A stretch of DNA of 60,000 nt. Origin: Takakia lepidozioides (taxonomy: Eukaryota; Streptophyta; Takakiopsida; Takakiales; Takakiaceae). The first letter of the stretch is position 1; each line of letters starts with the position of its first letter. Below are positions 11,878 through 23,971 of the stretch, piece after piece. Where the stretch lies: positions 32,552,001 to 32,612,000 of the forward strand of contig CM060731.1 in assembly GCA_030704615.1 (NCBI GenBank), written 5' to 3'. The notes beneath the pieces are model-generated. The model made no database searches and had not been told where the DNA came from. It saw only the letters and a list, made by a program, of their open reading frames with translations. The translations under genes and the position numbers were made by a program.

Positions 11878-13606
11878 ATCTTTAGAGAGTCGGTTGTCAA
11901 AGTCAAGCCATCCACAAGGTGGCACCATCTACATGAATTCCGCAATGGGTCGGAGGTTGTTTTCCACTACTGATGTGGCGGCATGGTTTGCATCAAAAAC
12001 ATCATTTGCTTGCTGAGTAAGAAACTCACGATCTTCACTTGACCTGCAGGGGTCTGCAGAGCCGGCCACTCGTGCAAGTTTCTTCTTTTTGTGGACCTCC
12101 ACTCTAGCAAGGGAGGTTTAGTCGGTTGGCAAAAGCTACTACACTTGTACAATAGGACTAAATTTCTTATGGAAAATTGGTTTCCTCTCCAGTGCACTTT
12201 TAACTCTTGGTCTCCCTCTCTTCACTAGTTGTTATTGATCATTCTTCCTTTCAAGGAGAGAGTGTGACACGGGCAATCTAAAGCGCACTTGAACTTCGTC
12301 TAGCTCTCTTACAAACCATTTTGGACCACTCTTCTGGGGAAATTATGAAAACTGTTTTTCTTACTAGTTACTTAAGATCTTCGGATCTGACTAAGCAACT
12401 GCTGTACATTTGATATGTGATCAGTGATTCAAGATCTCTTGGTTAGATTTCTGCTCCGCTGTCGTAGGCGTCAACATTCACAGACATTCTAAGTGAAGGG
12501 CGTAGATTCAAATTTCAGTTGCGCAGACCGGATCCCTGCCGTCAAATTTGAAATCTGATGCAATTTGGGCACTACAGTTACTGGGGAGCTCTGGCTATCG
12601 ACAAGTTCTGACATATGCAAGCCCAGGGGCCAGGATCATTTTTACTCTGTAAATGGCCATGCCAATAACAAACTTCCTGCAGCCGCCAACGATGCCTGCA
12701 GTCACAGCGTATTTCACAACTAAAATCTCAATACTTTCACCAGGAGCGCACTTAAAGTAATGCGTGAAAGACACTACTATTAGCATCTGTGAAAACTTTT
12801 ACCGTATTAAGTACCAAAGTTGGTAATCGTGTTCAAAGTAATAGCATCATGCATGCAGGCTGTGCTTGAATTGACTAATCATTCCTAAGATGTTTACTTC
12901 ACTGTGGTCTCCGTCCTTCCAATAGTACAGTAGTATACAGAAAAGGTTGAGAGTAGCACACAGAACAGGTTGAGAGCGACCTCAGATGAAACTGTCTCCA
13001 GTGGTTAGGAAGGAGGAGCCAGTTGGGTAGTCTGTGATCCACCGAAATCTTGTTAGGTGTGGGTCCTCACCACCGCCATGATCTCGACCTGTGTCACTGT
13101 CAATTAGGTGGAAGACATCTGGGAGTCCAATGACGGAGAATGGGTTCTCGCTGGGAGGTCAGGTTAAATACTAGTGTGTCCACTGTCGATGGGCTAGTAA
13201 CTCCAGCCTACAAAGTAAAGTTAACAAGGGCAGAAGTACTCAAGTTGCATTTATGTTGATAATAGGCCAGGGGACAATATCTATCGTACTGTCCTGGACA
13301 AAAGCTCGGCAAACTGACTTGTGCTCCCCTAGCGTGTAGAGAGACTGGGTTCTCAAGGATCTTTCAGGTACTTGATCTGACTGTTTACAATTAAAAACTC
13401 CTGCAAGAAGGTACACAGCCCATTTTGTTGAATTTGAATATGCAACTCCCCAGCTAACCATGGGGTGACAAAGTCGTAAGGCACAAATGCCCAAATGGGA
13501 AGACACAGGGTACCTACTTGTGGGCACATCCGTGGATCGGAACTGACAATCGCTGCAGCGCTAGCCTTACTTCATTTCTCACGTGGTTTTGCAACTTATT
13601 CGCATC
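11878..13606. other. Intergenic, no gene recognised
   Basis: Contains the presumed 3' untranslated region of the HLS1-like gene. A short stretch near 12035-12080 (ACTTGACCTGCAG...) resembles the HLS1-like 3' coding sequence around 11790 (CACTTGACCTGCAGACGTCT), suggesting a small local duplication of the end of the gene. Nothing else coding or repetitive was recognised. Confidence 0.35.
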
Positions 13607-14000
13607 ATGGCAGGAGGGAAGTCTCCAATGAGTGGGCAACAAGAGGCAGATTGGCGTAACATTCAAGTAAAATATGCTCTCGCTGAGACTGTGTGACAAC
13701 TGGATGGAGTGGGATCTCCTCCAGTGTGAGCCAGCAACGAAAGGAACGTACATTGAAGCACAACAAGGCGAAGGAGAAGCTTGCCTTCGTGTCATCAGCA
13801 GGACGAAATCAATGAGAACTGGTAAAGTCCACGACGTCTGTGTTGCTCTTGATGACTGTGTGAGACTGCATTGGAGAGCGGAACGTGCCGCTGGGCCTGC
13901 TGACAAGCTTACCCCACCATCGCTTGTTCTCAGCACCCACAAACTTCAGCCCTTCATTCTCCTCGGAATTGATGGGGAATTCATATCTTCTCCGAATTGA
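13607..14000 (+). other. Possible small gene or gene remnant, unidentified
   Basis: An ATG at 13607 opens a frame (MAGGKSPMSGQQEADW...) with amino-acid composition typical of a real N-terminus. It stops after about 29 codons, but a GT donor after ...NIQ and an AG at about 13719 (CTCCTCCAG) would join it to a second open frame continuing to 14000 (CEPATKGTYIEAQ...LVLSTHKLQPF). The implied intron is very short. I do not recognise the product. It may be a real small gene, a pseudogene or chance. Confidence 0.2.
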
Positions 14001-14473
14001 TTGGGAATCATAAAGCTAACTTGCAACTTGACCCACACAAGTGATGACAGAAGGGTGCAAGGTTATGGGGGCGAAACATAGTGATGGCTTGTCAGCCAAA
14101 CTTATATACAGCAAGTTACGACTTCAAATGGCAACATCACGAGAATGACCTGCATTACTCTTGAATGCAAGATATCCATGCTTGAGTAATAGGTGTAGAT
14201 CTGCTGTCAAGTTGCCACCTAGAAATTATCACACCATCTTTCAGCAATTAGCTGGATGGGCTTGGCATGACAAAGCATTCATTTTGCAAGCTGGGTGCAA
14301 ACTTAGAACCCTTTGGTTAGTCACCCTTAGGAAGACACATTGAAGCACATTGTTGCTTCCAATCTAAGTGCAGGCTGCTGTGGGGCGCGAGCATTCTAAG
14401 TAAAGAGCTCCAGCACAAGTATGTCTGAGCTGATTCAACTATTCAGGTTAGAAATGGGAGGCTTTCACTGATA

Positions 14474-17400
14474 TCAAATTAGGTTGCGCTCGGTGTGCTC
14501 CTGCAGAACGGCAGTATGCAAAGTCGTCACAAATGTGGAAAGATCGCAAGCATCACTGCTGCTCAAGTTTGTGTGTGCCAGAAAAGGTAACTTACGTAAT
14601 GCTCGCCCACTCAGCCCCTGCAACAGAGCACCGCATCCTAAATTGTTAAGGTTTCTGATCAACTTGATATTCACTTTCTGTCACCTTCCCAGGCAAGATG
14701 ACATTCTGGACTTCCATGTCCAGCAGTTTTTGCCCCAATATAGTTGTCTTTGGTAGAGAGTTTGTCAGAGATTCAAATCAGTCAAGCTAGTCATATGTGA
14801 GCAATTACTGGTGCATGGCACTTGGTTGTATGTACTTAGAAAAAACTCTCCACGGTATACATGAACTGCTGTCAAGCACAAGCCATCAGGGGTCTGGGGA
14901 GTTTTCTAGGTTTATTCTGTAAATGTCCCCAGCTACTATGCCAACATATACAGATCACTGGTGGCATTAGCTTGTATATTGCAATGTTGTGACTACAGAG
15001 CTGGTCATCATCACATCATAACTGGAAGTCGCTAAAACATGTGAGGCACAACAAAGGGGAGGTTTAATTGCAATACCTCACAATCGTCTGCTATAACCAG
15101 CAGTTGCTTTGACAGTTCCACAGATGTGTCTGCCACTTGACCAGTTTGCATGCTAGTCTTTAACAAAGACTGCAGGGTCTCGTAGCTGACCAGTCTTCTT
15201 TCTTCATGGCCTGCTGGCTGCTGCACCCCACCAATCGTTTCTTGTCAGGAGCATCCTGGCTGCCAAATCCCACAAAAAATTCGAACTTTCAAAGAGAGAT
15301 TGAGCAAAGAAAACACCAAAGGTGATTGCAAAGAAGGCATCAGTGTTAAACCTCCTACGACCCTTCCTCTTGCACTTCCTCCTACCTACTTTTCTGCCTT
15401 ACTACTTGTCTCTCGTTTGCAACAGATGTAACCAGCAATGTATTACACAATGCTGATAGTAGAGATGCTACTCCCTAAGGATTCAGAGCTGTATATATTC
15501 ATGGAACAATCATGGCACTCACATGGGTGTATTCAGTGTGCCTACCATGATAATAATTCCAGTGCGGATCAGCTCCTGCAGGCAAGAGTGAAGTATGGCA
15601 TAGCGTGCCTCCACAGAAGGTGGCCCGATGAACACTTTTATGTCAGCTCTGTCCACAAACGCAACATCTGCACCCCTTGCCCTTTTAAGGCCACCTAACA
15701 CCTTCAACAGTCCCTTTATCAAGCTAGCTTACTTTTTATTATGCACTATGCACAAGAAACAAAAGTGAAGCTACATGGCAGCAGTACATACCAATTGCAC
15801 CAGTTATGTTGGAGGTGGTGAGCACAACAACGTTGGGCCATGATTTGAGGCGGTCCAGCTGTGTGAGTAGAGCATTTACAGCCTGTCCAAGCCCATGCCC
15901 TCTCCTGAATTGAGACTTGGGCACATTCTTCACTGTATCCATAAGTAACACCCACAATGATTTGAGCTAAGCAGAAAAGTATACAGCTGCCAACGTTGAG
16001 AATATGAATATGATTCATTCAAGTTGTCATAATGCAATTCATGATTAGTATCTCTGCACAATTTGTGGCAAACTTGGCAGTGCTCTTCTGAATGTTGCTG
16101 ATTAGATCAATGGTCAGACACTCAGCTTACTCCCATTTATGAAGGGATAAGAATGATTCCAGGGCACGTACTCTGATAGAATCAGATGGCTCTGAGCCAG
16201 ACAGGGCTGCCTGCCTTGCTGCTGCCAAGCTTTCCACCTCATCTGTTCAACAAGCACCTCCATCGCATGAAATGGCATGCCCAAAGTCTAACGATATCAC
16301 CATTACCAGGCAAGCAATCTTGGAAGGTGCTCTGCTTCACAAATACCCTAAGTAATTGCAACAAGAGGTCCAGAATGCAAATACAGAGTCACATACAGAA
16401 AGTTACAGTGAGATACCCTGAATGATGGGCATCCCACCCTAATGCCGTCTGTCTTGCTTCTTCGGCCTGGTCAGTCAGTGTCTATCTCCTGTGTGTCCTG
16501 TATTTGCTATTGAGATGTATCACTAGACTCAACCCACAACACCTGTTCTACCAAATATGCAGTTAACCTGCCTCGGAGGTCAAAGAGGAGGAGGTACCAA
16601 TGAGGACCAAAACCAGGGTATCACCATCCTCTACAAGCTCATGAATCTTTTGAAAAAGCTTCGTCACCTGCTCCGTTGTCCAATTATGCAACACACGTTC
16701 ACATTAGTTCTCCATTGGTTGAGGGGCACTGCAGCAAAGATGAAGAGGAGTAAACTCAAGTGTCGAAGGCCTCTGTGTCCTGCCTATCAAAGTAGAAGTG
16801 GAATGGTTTCACCCTCCAACATAGTCATGCTTGAAAATTTTGAAGAAGTGCAGCGGGGTGAAATATCATCTGTACCAGCTTGCCGCTTTCAGAGAACCAT
16901 TTGCTGAACAGCGAGTGAGCATTGACCTCCACCAGCAGTACCTGTGCGTACCTGGTTAGGCATGTCCGGTTTTCTTTAGAGAGTCATACTCTTCTCAAAG
17001 GTCCAGAGCATGTTCATACCACAATGGAGTACATATCTACAAATGCTGACGCTATGCAAGTAAACAACTGCGGAAAACATGGTCTAGTGGGGTAAGAACA
17101 AGAGGGAATTGACACAAGCCTGCGGAAGCGGATGGACAGCTTTTGCGCAAGTGCTCTACATAAAGATGTCTTTCCTGAGCCTGGGGGCCCATGCAGCAAT
17201 ATCACCCTGAATCCCGCCCCACCAAACAGACATGAGCTTAACCATGCAGCTATTGAATGGTTCAACACTGCACCATGCACCCTCACCTGGGTTCGAGAAC
17301 AGATACTGTCCTGTCTGAACTCAAATAATGATCACTCCATCAACCTGGAATCCAAACCAGCAATTGCTCAAAACTTCACACTGGAGGATGAAGTACCGAT

Positions 17401-20367
17401 TCCAGGAGACAAGGTGTGGATTCACGCCTTTCTCTGCAAACAGCAGTGCTCTGCCAACATACCGCAGGAGACGCTGCTTTAATCCTTTTTCCAGCATCAA
17501 ACTGTCCCACCAAGTTTCACTCGCTGTCAGTGCAAGGAACAATTCTAATCTGAAAACCAAGTAGAATGGATGGTTTTCCTAGTATCTCATCAGTTCGTGT
17601 TATGCCATAGTCAAAGGCTGTGGACCCAACTCAAGTACAGTAAAAAAAATGGAACGATGAAGCTCTGTCCCCAATTGTGTGTGTGAGAGAGAGAGAGAGA
17701 ATGTACTCATAAGACGTTGTTCGGCTTAGTCTTGTGTGGCCATAGACCCCACCCCCACTTTGGGCGGAACAAGAGGGAACAGACACTACCTTTGTGAGGG
17801 GCTCACTCCGGTAGTGGGACTTGGTATAAACAATTAGTTTGGGCTTTCCACATATCCTCTAGAGTGCCATTCGCATCAATCTGCTGTGCATGAGCTGCCC
17901 CTCACTTAGACCCCAACAGGGCTAGGGCCAGAGAGAGAATGTACTCATGCTGTTCCCTGCAAACGTTGGCTTGCCATAGCCTTATGGCCATTGACCCTGC
18001 GAGAAACTAACCCTCCCGAAGCCTTTTCTGTTTGCACGCACCAGGGTTTAGCTTATCCCCACAGCTCAGCTGCAGGTATAAACTTCTCGTCTCGCAACTG
18101 CCATTAAGGTGCTCACAGAGGCACTTGTCCCCATGCAAACTCGACAGCCCGGTTGCAGAGTTATGGATTTTAGTATTATAGCCCTGCGTTTACAACAGAA
18201 ATGACATGCATGGGAAATAAAGAATTAATCCGGGTTTTCCAGATATCCTCTAGAAATCCCTTATCAATCTGCTGTGTGATTTGCCCAAAAACTAGGCCTC
18301 AGGAGGGCCTGGGCTTTTGGCTCAGCCTCGAGACTTTCAAAGTTGGTAAACAGGGGTACAGGCACAATTCCCTTGATAGAGTTGAAGAGAGCGTCTCTTT
18401 GGTGAGAGAACCCCGGACAGTGTATCAGAAAATGAATACTGTCTTCAGATTGCCCACACAATGGGCAATTGCACAATGGGCCACAGAGAGACAGAGAGAA
18501 TGTACTCTTTCGACGTTGTTTGCCATAGACCCTGCGCCCAATTTGGGAGGAACAAAAGGGAACAGACACTACCTTTGTGAGGGGCTCACTCCGGTAGTAT
18601 GACTTACCATTATAAAGACAATTAGTTCGGGTTTTCCGAACTAAGAGACACAGAAAATGTACTCATACGACGTGTTTGCCGTAGCCTTGTGGCCATTGAC
18701 CTCGCACCCAGTTGAACGGAATACAAAGGGACAGAAACTACCTTTGTCAGGGCTGACGCCGATAAGAGACAGAGAATGTACTCATAAGACGTCGTTTGCT
18801 GTAGCCTTGTGGCCATTGACCCCGCGCCCAGTTTGAGCGGAACACAAAAGGCTGCACCGGTAGTATGACTTATCTTGAAACAGACAATGGATCAAGTTTT
18901 CCAGATATCCTCTAGAAATCCCTTCACACAAACATGAATGTGCTGTGTGTGATTTGCCCAATAACTAGACCCCAAAAGGGCCTGGGCTTTTGGCTCAGCC
19001 ACAAGATTTTTCAAAGCTGGTAAACAGAGGTCCAGGAACAATTCCCTTGATGGATTTGAATAGGGTGTCTCTCTGGTGAGAGTACCCAGGACAATAAATC
19101 AGAAAGTGGATATTGTCTTCAGGTTGCCCACACACCCGGCATTTGCAATCCCCCTTTCCTCGCTGCGTCTGCTTGCTGTTCAAAGGTAGGCTACCCAACC
19201 TGAGTTTGAATTTCAGTCTAGTGCCGAGAGTGTCTAAGAGACAGAGAATGTACTCATAAGATGTTATTTGCCGTAGCCCACTTTGAGCGGAATGAGAGAC
19301 AGAGAGAGAGAGAGAAGGGATGTGATACATGGCAAGTGCACCTCTCCCAGAGACCATCGAATTCTTGGGCCGGCAGCAACCATTCTTGAAAGCTTGCAAC
19401 GGACTCATTGCCCTCTATTTCCTCCCCTGGGCCATCCTGATTCAGCTGAAGCCAGACACACACTTCAGAACTTTCATAACATGACTACACTTCAGGATCT
19501 TTCCTCTAATTCCAGACATTGAAAACAGGATGAAGGACAGAAAATTGCACCTGATAAACATACACTTGGAATGCCACTTGCCAGAACAGTAGTACTCCCT
19601 GCCCCTCTGCCACTCTTAACCCATATATGTGAGTTATGTCAACCTGCTGGGACAAGGGTGGTGGCTATGCCTATCTCCCTCAAATACCAGATTCCTTCGG
19701 TAGAGAGAAGCCTAGGATAAGTAAGGACGAGATTTTACAGATCAAAGTTTCTCAGAGTAAATTTGGCAAGATGTGCCAAGCCACAAAGAACCAACAATAG
19801 CATCATGAGACACGTTAGGTAGTTAAAGGAGCCAGCATGCCTTGAGTTGAGTGATTAGAGCATTCTAGTGTCAGCTATCACTTGTCAAAATGCAAGAAAA
19901 TGGTGGGCAGAAGACCAACAATAGTGGTGAACAATGACAATACCACTATCACAGATGCAGATGCAGTGAACATGTTCGAACAAGTAGGGCTCATCCTCCT
20001 GGCATATTGAAAGTGGACCATCAGCATATGTCATTACCTGCTTCTCAAGCATTCTGCACCAGACACTTTACCCGCCACATTCAGGCAAACCTGTCGATAC
20101 TGCCTCTAACTACCTACCTTTCTTTCTGTCGGTGTATCTGACATGAATCCCTTTTGTATTTTCACGCTTCAGTTTGGTGTCATTTAAGAGACCCTATGGC
20201 ACATTTACACACCCTCCCCACTCCAACTAACAGGAACAGAAACAGGAACATGAACAGGTTCAGAGACAGGAAACAAAGGAAAATCGAAAGAAAGAGACGT
20301 CACCTTTCAACAGCCACACGGATATCATCATGGGACACAGTGCTCGTCATCTTCAAGCATACTTCCA
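14474..20367 (-). CDS. PCH2: Pachytene checkpoint protein 2 homolog (PCH2/TRIP13 AAA+ ATPase), 12 exons found, first exon missing
   Basis: Exons in gene order: 20367-20304, 20053-19944, 19462-19342, 17501-17397, 17206-17120, 16951-16876, 16667-16598, 16242-16172, 15882-15792, 15667-15546, 15220-15077, 14617-14474. Phases match at every junction, giving 401 residues; plant PCH2 has slightly more at the N-terminus, so the initiator exon lies upstream of 20367 and was not identified. The N-terminal domain shows [15 protein letters not shown]; the AAA+ core shows the P-loop GPPGSGKT, the pore region [14 protein letters not shown], Walker B LIDEVES (split by an intron between D codon bases), sensor 1 LTTSNIT and the arginine-finger region VDRADIK; the C-terminus has [17 protein letters not shown]2 remodels HORMA-domain proteins such as ASY1 (with p31comet) and so controls meiotic crossover and checkpoint behaviour. 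The 17206-17120 exon uses a GC donor. The large third intron holds LINE tails. Confidence 0.93.
18264..18569 (-). pseudogene. LINE C-terminal zf-RVT fragment, copy 1
   Basis: A 101-codon open frame containing [20 protein letters not shown], i.e. C-x2-C-x8-H-x4-C as in the zf-RVT domain found at the C-terminus of plant non-LTR reverse transcriptase proteins, followed by [15 protein letters not shown]. It lacks the polymerase part and sits in a PCH2 intron, in the same orientation as that gene. Confidence 0.6.
18995..19230 (-). pseudogene. LINE C-terminal zf-RVT fragment, copy 2
   Basis: A second copy of the same LINE tail, with [20 protein letters not shown] followed by [15 protein letters not shown]. 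It differs from copy 1 by several substitutions, so the two are diverged members of one family rather than a very recent duplication. Confidence 0.6.
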
Positions 20368-21625
20368 CTGTGTCAGACAATGTTCAAACTGTTACAGATT
20401 TTACTGGCTTAACCACAATAGCTAAAAACTTTTGCATATTTGTCTCAATGGTCCCATCCACAAAGAATGCCCCTTACTAAGGTGGAACAAAAGTATACAT
20501 TAGCCACACTTGGTTTCTTCAGCAGGACAACCCTCCAGCAATTGTTTACACACACTGATGCTTGCGGCTAAAGATTCAGCCCAAAATTGCACCAGCCACT
20601 GCAACATGCCTGACAGACTCAAACATAACCCTCTTGGTGCTGTTCAAATCCCAAATCAGCTCTTTCAGAACTGTGGAACCATACATCTGTTGGATCCCTC
20701 CTCTCTCCCCTTCCCTTGTCCATTGCATAGGTCCAAAGGAAGACTGCCTCGCCACATTGGTGACTTTGGCCAGCTCCTGTTCTTTGTGATGTGAACAAAG
20801 GAACCAGCACTTAGTTGTGGCTAAAGCTTTGCAGATTATTATCTTGTAGGAAAATCGTATGCATAGATGCCAATTGTAACACTGAGCTGATTATGGAAAG
20901 TTAATTTGAAAGTACATAGTGTCTTAGCTTTCAGTCAGAATGTATATGGTGCTCGTGAAAGACTTTGTAACATGAATGTGAAAGAAAATGAAACACGTAG
21001 AGAATATTGTCGGTATTAGATTGAAAACAAAGCGCAAACATTGTGGCAGGTATTGTCCGATTTGGCGAAGAAAGTATGGATGTTCCTACCTCGCGGTCAT
21101 ATAATGCACGAAGTCTTTCAGTTTGTGTTACAGATTTTTTTCCTGGAGTACAATTTAGATAGGGAGTGAAAGCTATATGTCACCAATATTATCAATACCT
21201 GACCTTTATCCCGCAGTATCCCATACATTTCTCAGGTTACAGATTGACATTGCGTGCTCCGGGCAAAGATTGAATGCATTGCAGCACCTAGACATGATCA
21301 CCAATGCGGTCTGAAACCCCTCGACCCTTCCTTTCCCTACACGAGTTTAAATCAGAGACATACCAGCTATCGTCACCTTGTTTGTCGGCGGCAAAACTCC
21401 CGACGGCTGTTCAATCACCACCTCCCCTGTCTCACCTCCTTCCGCACACACCTCCATGCCTTCCATCTCTCCTTCTCGCCCTCACATCCTCCCATCCCCC
21501 ACTCCTCTCCCCATCTCTGCTGCAGAACCACCAGGCAGCCTCCACAGGCAGGAAGCCTTGCTAGCTTTGAATCATCCTATCAAACACTTGTTAAGAGCAT
21601 AACAATCCCAAATGGGATCATGGAA
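20368..21625. other. Presumed PCH2 5' region, no exon fixed
   Basis: The first coding exon of PCH2 must be on the minus strand here or further up. The exon at 20304-20367 needs an upstream exon ending in a single G of a split codon. No ATG-bearing exon ending that way with recognisable PCH2 sequence was found; the N-terminus is poorly conserved in this family. No other gene was recognised up to the tRNA at 21626. Confidence 0.35.
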
Positions 21626-21698
21626 GGGGGTGTAGCTCAAATGGAAGAGCGCTCGCTTTGCATGCGAGAGGTACCGGGATCGATACCCGGCGTCTCCA
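21626..21698 (+). tRNA. trnA-UGC: tRNA-Ala (anticodon UGC)
   Basis: A 73-nt cloverleaf without intron. Acceptor GGGGGTG pairs with CGTCTCC (with three G-U pairs) followed by discriminator A. D-arm GCTC/GAGC; anticodon stem CTCGC/GCGAG around loop TTTGCAT, anticodon TGC; T-stem CCGGG/CCCGG. The A box TAGCTCAAATGG is standard. The T loop reads ATCGATA instead of the usual TTCRANN, so the first T of the loop is changed; the B box is otherwise kept. The sequence agrees with plant nuclear tRNA-Ala genes, which also show the AAATGG D loop. A short T run follows at some distance, so the terminator is unclear. Confidence 0.88.
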
Positions 21699-21971
21699 CT
21701 ACTTATCAACGTTTTCCTAGAATTTACAACGCAGCACTGTTTACTTAGCACACACCCACCCACCGATGTGACCATAAATGATGGCTAGGGTTATGGGCCA
21801 TGGCGCAACATTACCTCCGTTCAGCTCATAAATTCCGGTCAACGCATCTGTGCACATTAAATGACTAATCACCCCTCGGACGTGGAAAACCAGCCCTTTG
21901 ACCAACCACAAACACGTACGGAGTCCCGACCGGCTTCATTTTTTTATGGTTCCTGGCGGGAAGGTGATACA

Positions 21972-23625
21972 TACGGACTCCCAAAAAGGCCATACTAGTA
22001 TACTATCCCGGGATATGGAATATATAGAAGATTCTCTATCCCGGAATTAAGGTTCCAAAATCCCCGGACAAGATTCTCATGCCTGTGGTTTGGTTGAAGA
22101 ACATGACGCATCTCTAATGTACCCTGAGTAACCCTAGTTGACCAAGGGTCTAGGTATATACCATGTATTTAACTTGTATGTCTTTAAAGTACAAATAACT
22201 CGTATGCATTAGTTGTACCTGACATAGCACGAGCAGTTTGCACGATGGCTGGAGCTTGGAGTGCCCGAGCTTTCTCCAAAGAGCTGTAACTCACTAAACC
22301 GCCTTACACTTCTTTTAGAGCCTAGAATTAGGTTACATGTAGTAGCTGATCATCTATGTCGGCTCGATTCAGGTGAAGATTCCAAATTCGGCACACCACG
22401 CGCCTCCCCAAACAGCAATACAAGAAAGAACCAAAGGAAAAGGTTTGTCCAAGATTGTAGATTTTTCGAGCTTGAATAATCTCTATTTCAAATTGATGAC
22501 TACAGTATTGAAGAGGTGAACTTATGATTGTGGACAGAATGAGCAGTTGCTACAACTGGGCAGGAACAGTCGTGGTGATCTCTCTGAAGTCAAGCAGGTA
22601 TTTCAGGAGGCCACATAGTTTGAAATTCTGTACCTCATAACTCAAAAATTCCCAAGGCGACCTGAATGGAGTTGCCCAAAAATGGACTTTTCACGATAAC
22701 TTTTGGGATCTAGGGGGCTCTCTTCAAGACTGTTTTGCTTGAAGAGACGCCGCCATGTTTACAGGCTGGTCTGCCAGGTCTAGCAACATATGGGGCAAGC
22801 AGAGTCAGCTTTTGACGTGGACAACTGAGGTAATTCGCATGCAAAGTATGCATGCAATGAGGTCCTACTCAGTTCTACGCTGTGTAGCTCGATGAAGTAC
22901 AAGGGTTAAATGTGGAAGGCCTTCCCCACGTTTCTTTTTAAACCTGCATGGAAGCTCTTACTTAAAGGCCGTTTGTGGCTTTATTGTGGATGTCTGATAT
23001 GTAGGATTACAAAGGAGATATTTTGGCAACCGCATCAACAGTCAGTTAAAACAACAGGCTGCAGAAATCCTGATGCACAATACCACTGTAGCATTTCTGT
23101 GGATTGAAAAATCAATCTTATAGAAAGGCATTGGACCAACCATCATTGCACGAACGGAGCAATGATTCTCCCACTGAAGCGCTTTGATTCAAATAGCGAT
23201 ACTCTTGAGCAGGTCTTAGCTTCGCATGTTCTGCAGTATTCACAGAAAAATCCATCAGGAAACTGTCAACAACATCTGGCCCCTTCAGGTCTTTCAACAT
23301 ACACGAACTTTAGGTGTACTAGTACAGGAGAAATATGCATTATGCTTAGATACACGAAGTATACGCTGACCCAAGGTCGACTAGGGTTAGTTAGGGGACA
23401 TGCGACATAACTCATGTTTTTCATCCAAATCCCTGGGATGGGAATCTTATCCAGATCTTAAGCCCGGGCTCTAGAATCTGTCCCGGGCTTTTCGGAAAAT
23501 TAAGCCCGGGCTAAAGAATCTTTACAAGAATATTGGAATGTTTGGGCCTGGGCTAGACAATATTCTAGAGAATTATAGAATCTTAGGCCCGGGCTATTGG
23601 AATATTTACTTTTTGGGATTCCGTA
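21972..23625. mobile_element. Non-autonomous DNA transposon with 17-bp TIRs and CCCGGG subterminal repeats
   Basis: TACGGACTCCCAAAAAG at 21972-21988 and CTTTTTGGGATTCCGTA at 23609-23625 are inverted copies with one mismatch in 17. The flanks GATACA (21966-21971) and GATATA (23626-23631) could be a 6-bp target duplication with one change. Just inside the left end lie two CCCGG motifs (at about 22009 and 22042) in an ATTCT context, and inside the right end five AGCCCGGGCT-type palindromes (about 23461-23595), several preceded by AGATTCT on the opposite strand. The 1.65-kb interior has no transposase. Superfamily is not assigned. Confidence 0.6.
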
Positions 23626-23945
23626 GATATATCCCATACCGTTTTCCCTAAACTCCATAGGGGTAGGCAATATATATCAACGTATATGGACTCCGATTAC
23701 CAGCGCCCGGCCGACGCTCGGGCCGCCCGCCGCGATAGACGTGTGGGGCCCCCCTACAATTGGCAGTGCCCGCGAGGGCGGCGGGACGGCGGACAGAACT
23801 CTGCAACTTGCCCCTCCTTCATGTTCGTTCTCATCCATGACCGCATCCCGAGGCCATCCATCCATCCTCTGAATCTGATGCATGCATGCGTCCCGAAATA
23901 ATTAAAGAGAACTATATACAGAATCCGTATGATGGCATGCGATGC

Positions 23946-23971
23946 GATGGGATGGGATGGGATGGGATGGG
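23946..23971 (+). repeat. (GATGG)5 microsatellite
   Basis: Five consecutive GATGG units followed by one more G, flanked by a degenerate GATGC unit. It is an ordinary pentanucleotide microsatellite upstream of the F-box gene. Confidence 0.85.

Larger units (their letters stand above)
17690..19300 (-). mobile_element. Tandem and nested LINE 3'-end fragments inside a PCH2 intron
   Basis: The PCH2 intron 17502-19341 is largely built of repeated pieces. The block GAGAATGTACTCAT...GTAGCCTTGTGGCC recurs near 17695, 17935, 18500, 18655, 18775 and 19245, and the block GACACTACCTTTGTGAGGGG recurs near 17780, 18560 and (altered) 18735. Two copies still encode, on the minus strand, the zf-RVT zinc-binding region that follows the reverse transcriptase in plant LINEs (see the two separate entries). 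There is no reverse transcriptase, so these are 5'-truncated LINE tails that accumulated in one intron, partly by local duplication. Confidence 0.65.

Noticed and set aside
16590-16667. PCH2 seemed to lack Walker B, reading [11 protein letters not shown] instead of LIDEVES
   Set aside because: The GT of GTACCTCC is a splice donor. The D codon is split: the next exon at 16242 starts ATGAGGTGGAA and restores DEVES with correct phase.
23946-23971. Telomere-like repeat
   Set aside because: The unit is GATGG, not TTTAGGG, and only five copies are present.
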